DNA of 64,000 bases, taken from positions 124,001 to 188,000 of the forward strand of contig CP089454.1 of the NCBI GenBank assembly GCA_026636295.1, given 5' to 3'. The notes beneath the pieces were generated by a model. The model did not search any database. It saw only the letters and a program-made list of their open reading frames with translations, and was not told the DNA's origin. The DNA comes from Medakamo hakoo. Taxonomy: Eukaryota > Chlorophyta > Trebouxiophyceae > Coccomyxaceae. This document shows positions 10,039 to 20,896 of the stretch, one piece after another (position 1 is the stretch's first letter; each line of letters starts with the position of its first letter). The position numbers and the translations under genes were made by a program.

Positions 10039-12508
10039 ATGCGCCCGCCCCGCCCGGCCTGCGCGTCGAGCGCCGCGACCTCTTCATCAACACCATCGCC
10101 GGCCACGCGCGCCCGCGGCCGTCTTCGCTCGATTCCCGCCGTCGCGTCCGCCCGCCGCGACCCGACGCCTACGCCCGTGCCCGCTCGCCGGTCGTCCACC
10201 CCACGCCCTCCTGCCGCGGGACCCGCGGCCATGGCGGGCCGGGAGAAGCACTCTACGGCCATCAGGTGAGGCGTGGGAGTTAAGTGGCGTTGGATGGCGC
10301 CGCGCCGTGTTTTTTCCTCGTCTCGAGCCGCCGCCGCTCTCTCTCCAATCGACTTGTCGGAGGGAAGCGGGTCCCTACAAACGCGTCGCGGACGGGCGGA
10401 CGATCGATCGCAGGTGCCCGCGACACACGCGGCCGCCTGCTTCGACCCTCACCTGCCCTGGCGGCGTGAACCGCGGCCCAATTGGCGGACCTCAACGCTG
10501 TCGAAAACGCCCGCCTTGCCCTCGCACGGCCGCTCTCACATGCCTGTGCTCAACACAAAACAACAGCGACGTGGGCCTCCCGCGCGCCGCCGTCGTCGGC
10601 GTCTTAGGCGGCGGTCAGCTGGGCCGCATGCTGGCCCAGGAAGCGGTGAGTGGTCGTGTTGAGGGTGGGTGGCGCGGAACGGAAGAAAAAAAAACAACGC
10701 GCTCGCCATCTTGTTGAGGGGCTTCGCTCCCACTCAACCTCGGACCTCCCCACTCTCCATTCCCATTCCATCCATCCATCCATCCGTGCCCCTCTCAGGT
10801 CAAAATGGGCATCAAGATCCGGGTCCTCGACCCCACCCCCGACTGCCCCGCCTCCGTGGCCGCCCACCAGACCGTCGGCTCGTTCTCCGACCCGGCGTGC
10901 GTCGCCGCCTTCGCGGAGTCCGAGGGCGGCATCGACATCCTCACGGCCGAGATCGAGCACGTCGACGCGGCCGCGATGGACGCCGTCGCGTCCGCTGGCG
11001 TCGACGTCGAGCCCACGCCCTCCACCCTGCGCGTGATCCAAGACAAGTACGCCCAGAAAGTGCACTTTCAGGCGGCGGGCGTGCCCGTCGCGGCTTTCAG
11101 GGTCGTGGATGGGCGGGCAGACGCCGTCGCGGCGGGCGAAGCGTTTGGCTTCCCGTTCATGCTGAAATCCCGGCGCGGGGCGTACGACGGCAAGGGCAAC
11201 GCCGTCGTCTCCTCCCCGTCCGACCTGGACGCCGCCGCGGCGGCGCTGGGCGGGTGGAGGCCCGGCGCCCTGTACGCGGAAGCCTGGGCGCCCTTCGCCA
11301 AGGAGTTGGCCGTGATGGTCGGCCGCGACCGGACCGGCCGCACCGTCGCCTTCCCCGTCGTGGAGACCGTCCACCGCGATTCGATCTGCTGGGTGACGGA
11401 AGCGCCGGCGGCCGTGCCGGACGCCGTCGCGGCCGCGGCGGCGGAGATGGCCCAGGCCGCCGTCGCCGCGCTGGACGGCGCGGGCGTCTTTGGCTGCGAA
11501 ATGTTTGTCGGCGCCGACGGCCGCCTGCTGCTCAACGAGGTCGCGCCCCGGCCCCACAATTCCGGGCACTACACCATCGAGGCGTGCGCCACCTCCCAGT
11601 ACGAACAGCACCTGCGCGCCGTCATGGGCTGGCCGCTCGGCGACGCGTCCCTGACTGTCGGCGCGTCGATCATGCTCAACATCCTGGGCGAAGCCGACGG
11701 CGAGGACGGCGAGGTGGCGGCGCACGCGCGCATGGCGGCGGCGTACGCCGTGCCCGGCGCGTCCGTCCACTGGTATGGCAAGCACGCGGTCGCCAAGGGC
11801 CGGAAGGTGGGCCACATCACCATTGTGGCGCCCAGCCGTGCGGAGGCGAGGGCGCGGCTGGCCGCGATCGACGCCGGCGCGGCGGCCGCCCTCGCTGGGA
11901 CGGGCAAGCTCACCAACGGCGCCTCGCCCGCCGCCGCCCGCGCCGGTCCGTCTTCGTCCGCCGCGCCCGCCGCCGACGCCGAGGCCTACGGCGGCACGGG
12001 CGCGCCCGTCGCCATCATCATGGGCTCCGACTCGGACCTGAAGACGATGAAGGGCGCGGCAGAAGCGCTGGCAGAGCTGGGCGTGGCCGCCGACGTCACC
12101 GTCGTCTCGGCGCACCGCACGCCCGACCGCATGGTGTCCTTTGCCCGGTCTGCGGCGGACCGGGGCGTCAAAGTCATCATCGCCGGCGCGGGCGGGGCGG
12201 CGCACCTGCCCGGGATGGTCGCGTCGCTGACGACGCTCCCCGTCGTGGGCGTGCCCGTCCTCCCGACGTCGGGCGCGCGCTTGGACGGCGTGGACGCCCT
12301 GCTGTCCATCCTCCAAATGCCGGCGGGCGTGCCTGTGGCCACGGTGGGCATCGGCAACGCGCGCAACGCGGGCCTGTTGGCCGCCCGGATCTTGGGCGCG
12401 TCCGACCCGGCGATCGCGGCCGCGCTCGCGGCCCACCAGGAGGGCATGAAGGCGGCCGTCCTGGACAAGGCGGCCCGGCTGGAGGCCGTGGGGTGGAAGG
12501 ACTATTGA
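10039..12508 (+). CDS. ADE2: Phosphoribosylaminoimidazole carboxylase, PurK-PurE fusion
   Basis: Exons 10039-10265, 10567-10645 and 10799-12508 encode 671 residues. The first exon gives a ~75-residue Ser/Pro/Arg-rich leader typical of a plastid transit peptide, fitting the plastid site of plant purine synthesis. PurK (ATP-grasp) starts at [18 protein letters not shown] and includes the [12 protein letters not shown] loop and [17 protein letters not shown]. PurE starts at about residue 504 with [16 protein letters not shown] and contains SAHRTPDRM and [11 protein letters not shown]. The enzyme carboxylates AIR to CAIR in de novo purine synthesis; the K-E fusion is the fungal and plant arrangement. 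All catalytic blocks look intact. Confidence 0.96.
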
Positions 12509-12800
12509 TGTGGGGGGGAGGCGTGGCACCCCGTCGTGCGTGCGTGTCCGGTGGGAGAGGCAGCGGTGGGGCGGCCGTCCCGTGTGGAGAACTCAAGGCA
12601 AGGGGTGGGGGGTGGACAGAGGGACGGGTGGAGAGGAAGAGTGAAAAAAAAAATCTTGAGACTCGGAAAAAAGTTTTCATCACGCGTTTGGTTAAACACG
12701 GGCACACCCAATGCACTGCCGTATCGGCACGCCTGCTAGCGGAAAAGAATCGAAAAGGCCTGACGCACGCAGAGGGGAAAAAAAAGAGAGGCTGCTGCTC
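12509..12800. other. Convergent 3' region ADE2 / NTAN1
   Basis: 292 bases with A-runs (about 12644-12652 and 12778-12785) and nothing gene-like. Presumably both 3' UTRs. Confidence 0.5.
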
Positions 12801-14009
12801 CTACGCTCGTACCCACGCCCCACCACTCCACCGATAGACGCCCGCGCCACCGTCGCCGCCATCCACCCCGCCGTCGCCGTCCTCACGTAGCACGCTCAGC
12901 GCCGCTCTTAAATCCGCCACGAAATGGGCGGGTTCGGACGCCGGGCTGGTCGAAGCAGCGGCCAGGAGGTCTTCGTCCGCGAGGGACGCGAGCGCGGCGG
13001 CCTGGGTGGCCAGCGGCGTCAGCCGGCCCGCCGACCCGGACCCGCTGCCCGCGGCGGAGCGCGGGGACCGGGACGCGGTGACGCCGGCCAGCGCCCGGCC
13101 GCGCCGCGCGGGCGGCGGGGCGCCTGACGCGGCTGCACAGCCGCCTAGCGGGGGGATGGCCAACTCCAGGCTGCCGGCCCGCCCGCTGGTCCGGACGATG
13201 GGGACGAGCCGGCGGTGCACCGGGCCGGGCGCGGACGCCGCGCCACCGCTGTCTTCCGAGCTCTGCGCCCACAGGCGGGCCAGTCGCAGGGGCACGGCGG
13301 GCCCCCGGTCCGTGAAGACGGCGGGGAAGGGGGACGAAGGGTCGGCCGTGCTCAGCGCGAGCGCGCTCGCGCGCGGGTGGCGCCGCGGGGTCGTGTTGGA
13401 CGCCGCGACGAGGGCCAGGGAGAGGCGCAGCGGCTCTGGGCGGGCGGCCGCGGCGGCCAGCAAGGCGGCCGCGACGGCCGGGCCCGCGTCCGGGCCGGTG
13501 GCGGGGCCGACGGCCGCGCCGCCCACGAGATGCAGCGAGACGGCCGGCGGCGGGCTGCGGCGGGGCCCGCCGCCGAGGTGGGGCGCCAGCAGCTGATCCA
13601 GCGCGCTGGGCGTCGCCGTGCCCGCATCACAGTGCGCTACAGACACGCCGGCGGGCGAGGCAGCCGCGACGATGACGCACGTCGTCGCGTCGGCCGACCC
13701 GACGCAGCAACCGGGCGGGGCGCCCGACGACGACGGCGGCGGGCAAGGAAGGAACGCGAGCTCGCCCTGCAGGCAGCACACGGCGGGCGGGCCGGCTCCG
13801 GCTTCGTCCGTCACGGGCAAGCTGGTCGGAGCGCGAGCCAGGAAGGCGGAGGCGGCGGCTGCCAGGCCGGCGTGCGCTTCCGCGGCCGCGAGGAGGGTGG
13901 GGGTGGCGGTCGTGGCGGTCGTGGCCGCGTGGTGGCCGCCGCGCGGCAAACACGGCGCCGGCAGGAGCGGCGCCCACCCTCCCGCCGCGTCCTCCACCAG
14001 CAAGACCAT
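12801..14009 (-). CDS. NTAN1: Protein N-terminal asparagine amidohydrolase
   Basis: Single exon, 402 residues, starting MVLLVEDAAGG like the MPLLVEG start of animal NTAN1. The active-site block reads GSADATTCVIV (usual form SDDATTC), with the nucleophile Cys at about 111. Further family blocks are SLHLVGGAAV, PAVFTDRGPAVPLRLARLW and, near the end, SPASEPAHFVADLRAALSVLR. NTAN1 converts N-terminal Asn to Asp in the Arg/N-degron pathway, acting in cytosol and nucleus. Length is close to the animal and plant enzymes (about 310-350), with extra Ala/Pro loops. A 5' intron is possible but not needed. CUL3, another ubiquitin-pathway gene, lies 1 kb upstream on the same strand. Confidence 0.85.
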   Translation of the reverse strand: MVLLVEDAAGGWAPLLPAPCLPRGGHHAATTATTATPTLLAAAEAHAGLAAAASAFLARAPTSLPVTDEAGAGPPAVCCLQGELAFLPCPPPSSSGAPPGCCVGSADATTCVIVAAASPAGVSVAHCDAGTATPSALDQLLAPHLGGGPRRSPPPAVSLHLVGGAAVGPATGPDAGPAVAAALLAAAAARPEPLRLSLALVAASNTTPRRHPRASALALSTADPSSPFPAVFTDRGPAVPLRLARLWAQSSEDSGGAASAPGPVHRRLVPIVRTSGRAGSLELAIPPLGGCAAASGAPPPARRGRALAGVTASRSPRSAAGSGSGSAGRLTPLATQAAALASLADEDLLAAASTSPASEPAHFVADLRAALSVLREDGDGGVDGGDGGAGVYRWSGGAWVRA

Positions 14010-14194
14010 TTCTGTGCCACAGGAGCGCGCAACGAGGGCGGGAAGCGCCGCTCGTGCGCGGGGTGGCGCCGCTTTTTTTGCTCCCCCTCTCTTTCGATAT
14101 GGCTGTGAATGCCCCCCGCGCCTCGCGCGAGAGCCTCTCGCGGGAAATCCGATCCGCCCCACCTCTCCCCCTCACGCCCCCTCCTCCCCTCGCA

Positions 14195-14671
14195 TCAGTC
14201 CTTCCCATACCGGGCCGCCAGCGCCCCGCTCGCCCGGGCCGCCGCGTCAGACGCACGGCCCGCGGCCTGGAAATCACCCAGGGCGGCGGCCTTGCTGCGA
14301 ATTGAGGGGGGAAAGGAGTGGGCGCGGTGGAGACTCCTCGCCTCCCCTCCCCCACCACACCCATCCACCCACCCCCTCCCACCCGCCTCACCGGAACGCG
14401 GCCGCCGCCGCCCAGTCCCGGCCCAGGGCGGCCTGGGCGTCGCCCAACGCCCGCCAGGCAGAGGCGCTGACGAGAGAGTGGGGTGTGGGCGCGTGAGGGC
14501 TCGGCGGCGGGCGACTGGAACGAGAGAACGTGGGCGGTGGGTCGCCACCACTCCACCCCCTCACCTCTCCTCGGCCGCCTTGACGGCCGCCATGGCCGCG
14601 TCCAGCGCCGCCAGCAGGGCCGGCGGCGGCGGGGACGGCTGTGGAGGCGGTGTGGCGGCCGTGGTCGCCAT
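14195..14671 (-). CDS. Small single-TPR-like protein
   Basis: Exons 14565-14671, 14392-14466 and 14195-14294 combine in consistent phases into a 93-residue protein. I do not recognise a named family. After a Pro-rich start (MATTAATPPPQPSPPPPA) the protein is almost wholly helical and Ala-rich. One segment, AWRALGDAQAALGRDW followed by AAAAAFRKAAAL, fits the tetratricopeptide consensus at W4, L7, G8, A20, F24 and A27. The flanking helices (residues about 18-40 and 68-90) could cap it. A single TPR is unusual as a free-standing protein, so it may be a small scaffold or the remnant of a larger repeat protein. All splice sites are GT-AG. Confidence 0.62.
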
Positions 14672-14868
14672 GTTTTTAACGAGGTAGAAAAAAAAAAACT
14701 GCACTCTCATACTCTCACACGCAGGCCTGATGATGTCCGAAGGAGGGGGGCGCCGCACACAACAAACACACGTCCGCACGCGCTGGACGCCCGCGTCCAC
14801 CAGCCAGGGAGTCGGGCGCGCGGGGCGCAGTGCGGGTGGGTGCGGTGCGGTGCCCTTCCCCAAAAGCG

Positions 14869-14890
14869 CTCTCTCTCTCTCTCTCTCTCT
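14869..14890. repeat. CT microsatellite, (CT)11
   Basis: Perfect dinucleotide repeat between two minus-strand genes; it reads AG on their sense strand. Confidence 0.95.
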
Positions 14891-14961
14891 CGGTCTCTCT
14901 GCTTTGTCTGTGCGCACGCTCCCAACCCACCACGCCCCCCACCATTCCAGTCCGCCTCCCG

Positions 14962-14975
14962 CCCCCCCCCCCCCC
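14962..14975 (-). repeat. Poly-G tract (C14 on plus)
   Basis: Fourteen C on the plus strand, hence G14 in the CUL3 sense strand, beginning about 20 bases after the CUL3 stop. Confidence 0.9.
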
Positions 14976-14994
14976 ACACGCCTCACCCGCCGCT

Positions 14995-17900
14995 CTACGC
15001 CAGGTACCGGTACAGCTTGCGGTCGTGCGCATCCCGCTCCAAGAACTCGCGCTCGATCAGCGATTCGATGCGCTGCTTCACCAGGGCGGGCGGCGGGACG
15101 AACCGCCCGGCCAGCTGGCGCGTGACTTCGGCGACGAGCGTGGAGTGGTCGGCGGCGCGCCGGGCTTTCATGCACCGGACCAGGGCCGCGTCGACCTGGG
15201 GCTTGCGGTCGCCTTCCGCCCGGGCGCGCGTGCCGCCCGCCGCGTCGCCGCCCAGCCCGCCGGCCTCGCCCCCGCCGGCATTCGGGTCCGCCTCCGCCCG
15301 GGACGCGGACACCGTGCCGATCTTGACTTTGAACAGGCGGGACGTGAAGCCGGCGTTGGCGGTGAAGGTGTCGGTGGGCGCCACGTTTTTGCCCGCAGGG
15401 CTCTTGGTCAGCACGTTTTTGCCGCGCACGCACGCGAGCGACTGGAGCGCGCGCGCCAGGTCGGACGGCGGGATGCCCGTCGCCGCGCCCAGCGCCGCCG
15501 TCGTCAGCCCGCCCGCCGACGCGGCGTTGAACTGGAACAGGATGACCATCTGGTACGTCGACACCGACAGCTCGTGGCGCTTGCCGGACGCGAACCCCGA
15601 CGCGCGGACGTCCGCGCTGCCCAGCCCCGCCTGCCACGCCAGCTTGCGCCCGCCGTGCTTGGCCAGGTAGAACGCGGCGAACGCGTCGCACGCGGAGGTG
15701 AGGTGTGGGGGCAGGACGCACGACGACGGCGCGGGCGTGGGCCAGGAGCCCGTGGTGAGGACTTGGACGGACAGGTCGACGGCCGGCTCACCGGCCGACG
15801 AGCCGCCGCCCTCGGCCTTGACGCCGCCGCCGCCGCCGCCGCCGCCGCCGCGCGCGGCCGCGCTCGCCCGGTAGTCGGCCATGAGGTCGCGGGACGTCTT
15901 CATGTCCGTGAACATGGACTCCAGCTTGGACGTGAACTGGTAGCCGCACTCGGCCTTCAGCCGGGCGAGCAGGCCGCGCTCCGCGTCGTCCGCGGGCGAC
16001 GACGCGCCGTCGGGGCCGGACCCCCCACTCCGCCCGGCCGCCAGCAGGCGCCGGGCCAGGTGCTGCTTGTAGTACCGTTCGAAGACGTCCTTGTCGGCCA
16101 AGAAGCGGAAGAGGGTGAGGGCCCGGTCCCAGACCGCGTCGTCGGCGGACGCGGCGGCGTCGGCGGCCGCGGCCGCGGTCGTGGGCGGCGCCGCCGCCGC
16201 ATCGTCGTCGCCGCCGAGCCCAACGCCGCCGCCACCGCCGCCCCCGCCGCGCCCGCCCCGGCGCAGGCGGTCGTCGATGAACAGCGACAAAAATTCGGGC
16301 GCCCGCGGCGCCAGGTTCAGCCAGGCCTCGCACGCGGCGTTGAGGGCGTTGGTGAAGGCCTTGTCCCCCGCCCACGCGCCGGAGACGACGGCGTCAAACC
16401 GGGCTTTGAACGCGAGCGCGCGGCCGACCCAGGCGGGCGGGTCGGCCGCCGCCCCCGGGTCCGCCGCCAGCGCGCCGCCGGCCGCGCGCACGTGCGCCCC
16501 CAACGCCGCCCGCATGCGGTCGTGGCCGCCGTCGACGCGGCCCAGCAGGCGGTACATGCGCGCCAGGTCGGCCATGGCGGCCGGGTTGGGCGAGCCGCCC
16601 GGCCCGCCGCCCGCCTCCAGCAGCGACACCAGGCCGCCAGACGGCGCGGACACAATGTCGTCCGCCGCCGCGCCCGCCAGCAACGCTTCCTCCACCACTT
16701 TGGTGAGCTTGGGCCCTGTGCCCGGGTCCAAGTAGTGGCCGACGCGGGCGGCCTCCTCGGCCAGGCGGCCCTCGCAGGCGAGGAGGTAGGCGGGCGGCGG
16801 CGTGCCCGCGGCGGCCGCGGCCGCGCGCTCGGCGCTGTAAAAGTCCGCGGCCTCCGCCAGGAAAGGCGCCTCGAAATCCGCTTCGTACACGTCCGGGCCC
16901 AGGTCGGCGAGCATGGAGGTGTAGGCGCGCACCAGCGCCCGGTCGGCCGACCCGCCCGTCCGTTCGGCGGACGCGGCCGCGAGCGCGGCCGCGCGCGCGC
17001 GCCCGCCTATCGCCGGGTGGCGCACCACGCCGTCCCGCCACAGGGCGCGACCCAGTGCGTGGACGGGCGCGACGCCCGCGTGCGGCACGTAGATGCGGTC
17101 CATGTACATCAGGATGTCCCGCACCATGGCCATGCTCTTGGCGTGGTGGTCCCACGCGCCTTTCAACGCTTTCAGCAGCTCATCCCCGCTGCCTGGGACC
17201 GCGGCGATGCCGGACGCCACCCGTGCCAGGTGCGCGGTTTGCGTGGACACCAGGCCCTCGTACAGGCGGCCGCCAAACTTGTTGATGACCATGTTGTACG
17301 CGTTGCTGTGGTCGGGGCGGGGGCGGGGGCGGGGCGTGAGCGCGTTTTTCGTGCCTGGGGGGCGGGGGGGGGGGCGCGCGGACGTGTGGTTGCGCTCTGG
17401 AGAGCGGAGAGCAGCAGGCCCGGCCGCGCCTCCCTCACCTCGACCATGCCACCCCACCACCAACTCACCGGTACAGCTCTTCAAACGACAGCCCGGACGC
17501 GTTGTGGTTGTTGATCTCGTGGATGGCGGCTTCCAGGACGCGCCAGGTTTTTTCTGCGTTTTCGGCGGGGAGAGTGGGGTTGGTGGCGGAGTGTGAGTGG
17601 GAGAGTTTGTTGTTTGCGCCGCGTCAACCACGGGCCACGACGTCCACGCGCGCGCGCGCGGGACGCGCACCACAGGACGTCCTCTGCTGCGCAAGCAAGG
17701 GACGCTCCGTTCCCGAGGCAAGGCCCCGCCACGCAACGCCGAAGGAACAATGCCCGTCGTCGCACGCGTCGAAAAAGGAATAAAGACAACAAAACAACGC
17801 ACCGCCGTAGCTCGGGTCCATTGTCACCGGGTGCTTGAACGGCTCGATTTTGAACTGCACATGGGAGCGGTGTGTGGGGGGGCGGGCAGGGGAGTGAGAG

Positions 17901-18013
17901 AGGTGGCGGGAGACGGACGCCGCGGCAGGGAAGCATTTCGAGCGCGCAGCGCCCGGCAAAACGGCCCTCCCCCCACACCCGGCACTCACGTTTTTCTTTT
18001 TGCCGGTCGCCAT
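14995..18013 (-). CDS. CUL3: Cullin-3
   Basis: Exons 17990-18013, 17803-17854, 17469-17553 and 14995-17305 encode 823 residues. The start MATGKKKN, then FKIEPFKHPVTMDPSYG, KTWRVLEAAIHEINNHNASG and LSFEELYRNAYNMVINKFG is the CUL3 N-terminus, which binds BTB adaptors. The long last exon carries the cullin repeats, the homology domain (LSVQVLTTGSWP, ELSVSTYQMVILFQFNA) and the winged helix with the neddylation segment ALVRCMKARRAADHSTLV and the end KQRIESLIEREFLERD. CUL3 scaffolds BTB-CUL3-RBX1 ubiquitin ligases in cytosol and nucleus. Gly-rich insertions make it longer than the usual ~730-770 residues. All four exons join in phase with no rearrangement needed. Confidence 0.95.
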
Positions 18014-18445
18014 GGCTGCTGATCCCCAGGCCTCACGCTCCTTGCAGGCGTGCTTCAGGTGGGGCGAGGGACGCGGGGACAAGCGACGGCGAGGGGGCGC
18101 GGTTTTGCGTTTGGGTGGCGAGGCACAGGTGTCTCGCCGCACGCGGGGAGAGCCCTTTTCGCGTGCGTTGAAGGCTCAACGCCCGCCCGCCGGTTGCTGA
18201 GGACGCTGTGATGTGGAGGGTGCGCTCCTGCTGCTGTGAAGGGGCGGAGAGTGTCCGCGCGCCTTTCTCGCGTTCGCGGGCGTGTCCCCCGCGCTTGCGT
18301 GTGCGAAAAACTGAAGTGACGAGTCGAGGCTGCGGTGCCGACGGCCCTTTCTCACTTCCGAGTTTTTTTTTCCGTCCCAGGCACTCGCGGGGCGACGGAG
18401 GGACCCTCCCTGTGCGCGCGCTAGACACACGCACACACACAAACC
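18014..18445. promoter_or_regulatory. Divergent region CUL3 / plastid bL27
   Basis: 432 bases between start codons. T8 run at about 18363-18370 and an (AC)n stretch just before the bL27 start (about 18424-18441). No gene seen; presumed shared promoters. Confidence 0.4.
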
Positions 18446-19419
18446 ATGTTCGCTCTCCAGCCGCTGACCGCGTCGCGGGCGTCCACGTCCCGCACCGCCT
18501 TCCCTGGCGCGTCGCTTGTCATCGAGGCCGCCCACAAAAAAGGGTCGGGCTCCGTGAAAAACGGCCGCGACTCCGTGTCCAAGGTATGCCAGAAAGCACG
18601 CGACTCTGTGCGGGGTGTGGGAGTGGGGGGTTTGTGGGTGGCGTAGCTCTTGCGAACGCCCGTTTTTTCGTTTCGCTCGATTCCGCGGGGCGGCGCGGCC
18701 ACGACGCCCTCTCCGCGCCCTGTCTCTCTTCCCGCCGCTCACCCACTCGTCCCCTCCTCCAACAACCCGCAGCGCCGGGGCGTCAAGGTGTACGGCGGCC
18801 AGCCCGTGAAAGCGGGAGGCATCATCATCCGCCAGCTGGGGACCAAGGTGCGTTTCGTGCGAAGAGCGAAAAACTAGCCGCCGTCGTCGTGTGTGGCCTC
18901 CGACGCAGCGGCCCGCGTTTCCGTCGCAATGCGGCGCGTGTCCTGCGGTGTCCCGCCCCATTTTCCTTCCCACAGTACAGCCGAACATCTCGGTTTGCAA
19001 ACTGCGCGGAGGAAGAGGCCTGGAAATGCGCCCGGCGCGCGTGGCGAGGCACGCGAGCGAGAGCCGAGCCGCCGCTGCCGCCCGCGCCCTCTTCCCAACC
19101 CACCCACACACCCTCTCACCCACCACCTCTCCACTTCCTGCCCTCCACTCAACCCACACTCCTCCAGGTCCACCCGGGCGACAAGGTCGGCCGGGGTAAG
19201 GACGACACCCTGTTCGCGCTGGAAGCCGGCATCGTCGTCTTCAAAGCGTCGTCCGCGGGCAAGTCCGTGTCCGTCGTGGCTGTGGAAGACTACGAAATCC
19301 CCGAGGGCCAGCGCCGCAGCGAGAACTCCCGGTCCGCCAAGCGTCGCGCCGCCTACACGCCGCGTGCGCAGCAGCGGGAGGTTGCGGCCGCGGCGGCGGC
19401 GGTCCGGGCTGCGCCTTGA
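18446..19419 (+). CDS. PRPL27: Plastid large-subunit ribosomal protein bL27
   Basis: Exons 18446-18583, 18773-18847 and 19168-19419 encode 154 residues. A transit peptide of about 27 residues ([20 protein letters not shown]...) precedes [16 protein letters not shown], then [43 protein letters not shown] and the basic end. These are the bL27 signatures; the lysine-rich N-terminus reaches the peptidyl-transferase centre. The mature protein could serve mitochondria, but the leader and the close match to plastid forms favour the chloroplast. There is a C-terminal extension of ~30 Ala/Arg residues. Donors are GTATGC and GTGCGT. Confidence 0.93.
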
Positions 19420-19474
19420 AATGCATTTTTTTGGGTGGATTTGGAGAGAGAAAAAAAACACTTGGTAAAAAAAT

Positions 19475-19538
19475 GAGACGGTTTTCCTTCGCTGTTTCTA
19501 CCACGCGAGACGGTTTTCCTTCGCTGTTTCTACCACGC
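19475..19538. repeat. Perfect 32-bp tandem duplication
   Basis: Two identical adjacent copies (19475-19506 and 19507-19538), each beginning GAGACGGTTTTCC and ending CTACCACGC, in the gap between the convergent bL27 and F-box-like genes. Perfect identity points to a recent slippage or repair event. Confidence 0.95.
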
Positions 19539-19557
19539 CCTCTCTCTCTCCCTCCGC

Positions 19558-20718
19558 CTACCGGCGGCCGGCCGACCACGCCCACCCACCACTCGGAGTC
19601 GCGCGCCCCACGCCCGCCGCTAGGATCGCGGGCCCAGGCAGCGGGGCGGCCTCCACCACCCCTCCCTCCCCTCCGCCCTCTCCACCAACGTCCCCCGCCA
19701 CGACGACCGCCTCCCACCCCTCGCTCTCCACCTCCACGCTCCCCACTCCACTGGCGACGAGGGCGGACTGCAGGGCGGACGCCACCGCGGTCGCATCGCC
19801 ACCGTCCCCGCCGGCAGGCAAGAAACGGGAGGGGACCCGCACCCGCACCGCCCGCCCGGGCGCGGTCAGTGCCACAGCTTCCGCCACGCCGCCCACGCCC
19901 AACAAGTCCACGACCGCCGGGCGGGACGGCGCCCTGGACGAATCGCACGCCTCAAAGCCCAGGCTCAGGCGGGCCAGGCGGCCGTGGTGCGGCGGCAGCG
20001 ACACGGGCGGCGCGGCGGCCCGGCCGCGCTCCACAAGGGACACGGGCACCCCCTCCAGGGAGAGCTCACGCAGGTCGGGCGGCGCCACCTCCAGCACCGC
20101 GCCCGCCAGGCCGACGAGCGTCAGGGCGTGCACAGAGGCCACCCGGCCGAGGAGCCGGGCGTGCGGCAACAGCGCCGCTTTGCCCGCGCCCACGCCGCCG
20201 CCCGGCAGCTGCGTGAGGACGAGGCGGCGCGCGCCGCAGGCGGGGAGCCGGCCGGCCGACGCGGGGCGGTGCCAGAAACCTGACGCGGACAGCGTTTGCA
20301 GTGCGTGCTGACGTCCCTCCAGGCCGCGGGCCAGCCAGGGCGTGCCCAGGTGGGCGGCCGAGACGGATGCGAGGGAGGGCAGCGCGGCCGCGCGCAGCAG
20401 GCGCGCCGCGGCCAGCGTCGATGGACGGTCAGCGCCGCCGCACCGCAGGCTGACCAGGCCGCGCAAAGCGTTGGCCACCTCACAGTCGGTGCTGTGGCGT
20501 GCCAGGGCCCAGGACGTGGGGTCGGACGCGTCGACCGAGACGGGGAGGCGGTCGGCCGCGTCGGCAAAGGCCGGGCCAAGGGTTCGGACAGCTGCGCGGT
20601 CGCGTGCAGAAAACCCGCCGGGCACGCGCTTTAGGATTTCGTGGACCAAGTCCCGGTTGTCGGTGAGCACAGCGGACACTGGGTCGTTGATTGGTGTGGG
20701 TGTGGGCGGGCGAAGCAT
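19558..20718 (-). CDS. Possible F-box-like protein, function unknown
   Basis: Single exon, 386 residues. I do not recognise a specific family. Residues about 21-55 (RDLVHEILKRVPGGFSARD followed by RAAVRTLGPAFADAADRL) resemble an F-box, which binds SKP1. The rest is Leu/Ala-rich with hints of irregular leucine-rich repeats, such as SVHALTLVGLAGAVLEV, DLRELSLEGVPVSLV and GRLARLSLGF, the usual substrate-binding partner of an F-box. If correct it would be an SCF substrate receptor. Codon use (G/C third position) matches coding neighbours. Start chosen as the only ATG upstream of the F-box-like segment; the divergent coiled-coil gene starts 178 bases away. Confidence 0.55.
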   Translation of the reverse strand: MLRPPTPTPINDPVSAVLTDNRDLVHEILKRVPGGFSARDRAAVRTLGPAFADAADRLPVSVDASDPTSWALARHSTDCEVANALRGLVSLRCGGADRPSTLAAARLLRAAALPSLASVSAAHLGTPWLARGLEGRQHALQTLSASGFWHRPASAGRLPACGARRLVLTQLPGGGVGAGKAALLPHARLLGRVASVHALTLVGLAGAVLEVAPPDLRELSLEGVPVSLVERGRAAAPPVSLPPHHGRLARLSLGFEACDSSRAPSRPAVVDLLGVGGVAEAVALTAPGRAVRVRVPSRFLPAGGDGGDATAVASALQSALVASGVGSVEVESEGWEAVVVAGDVGGEGGGEGGVVEAAPLPGPAILAAGVGRATPSGGWAWSAGRR

Positions 20719-20896
20719 CGCGGCGACGCTGCGACGGAGCAGGACGGAGCCGGCTAGTAGCTGCTCTCGTCGTGTTGTGCGAAAAAAAATCGCTTCTGAG
20801 CGCAGACTTTTTTTCGCGTTTGCTTCGTTTGCCGAGCGTCCAACCAAGACCGCTGGGGTGCGCACGCATACACACACACACAGCACGCGGGCACCC

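Larger units (their letters stand above)
14672..14994. other. Intergenic region between the TPR-like gene and CUL3
   Basis: 323 bases between two minus-strand genes: the CUL3 3' UTR and the leader of the small TPR gene. It contains an A/T run next to the TPR start, a (CT)11 tract at 14869-14890 and a C14 run at 14962-14975. No open frame of interest. Confidence 0.6.

Noticed and set aside
14830-17514. An 894-codon plus-strand frame opposite CUL3
   Set aside because: Low-complexity Arg/Ala/Gly with no homology; the minus strand encodes a clear cullin.
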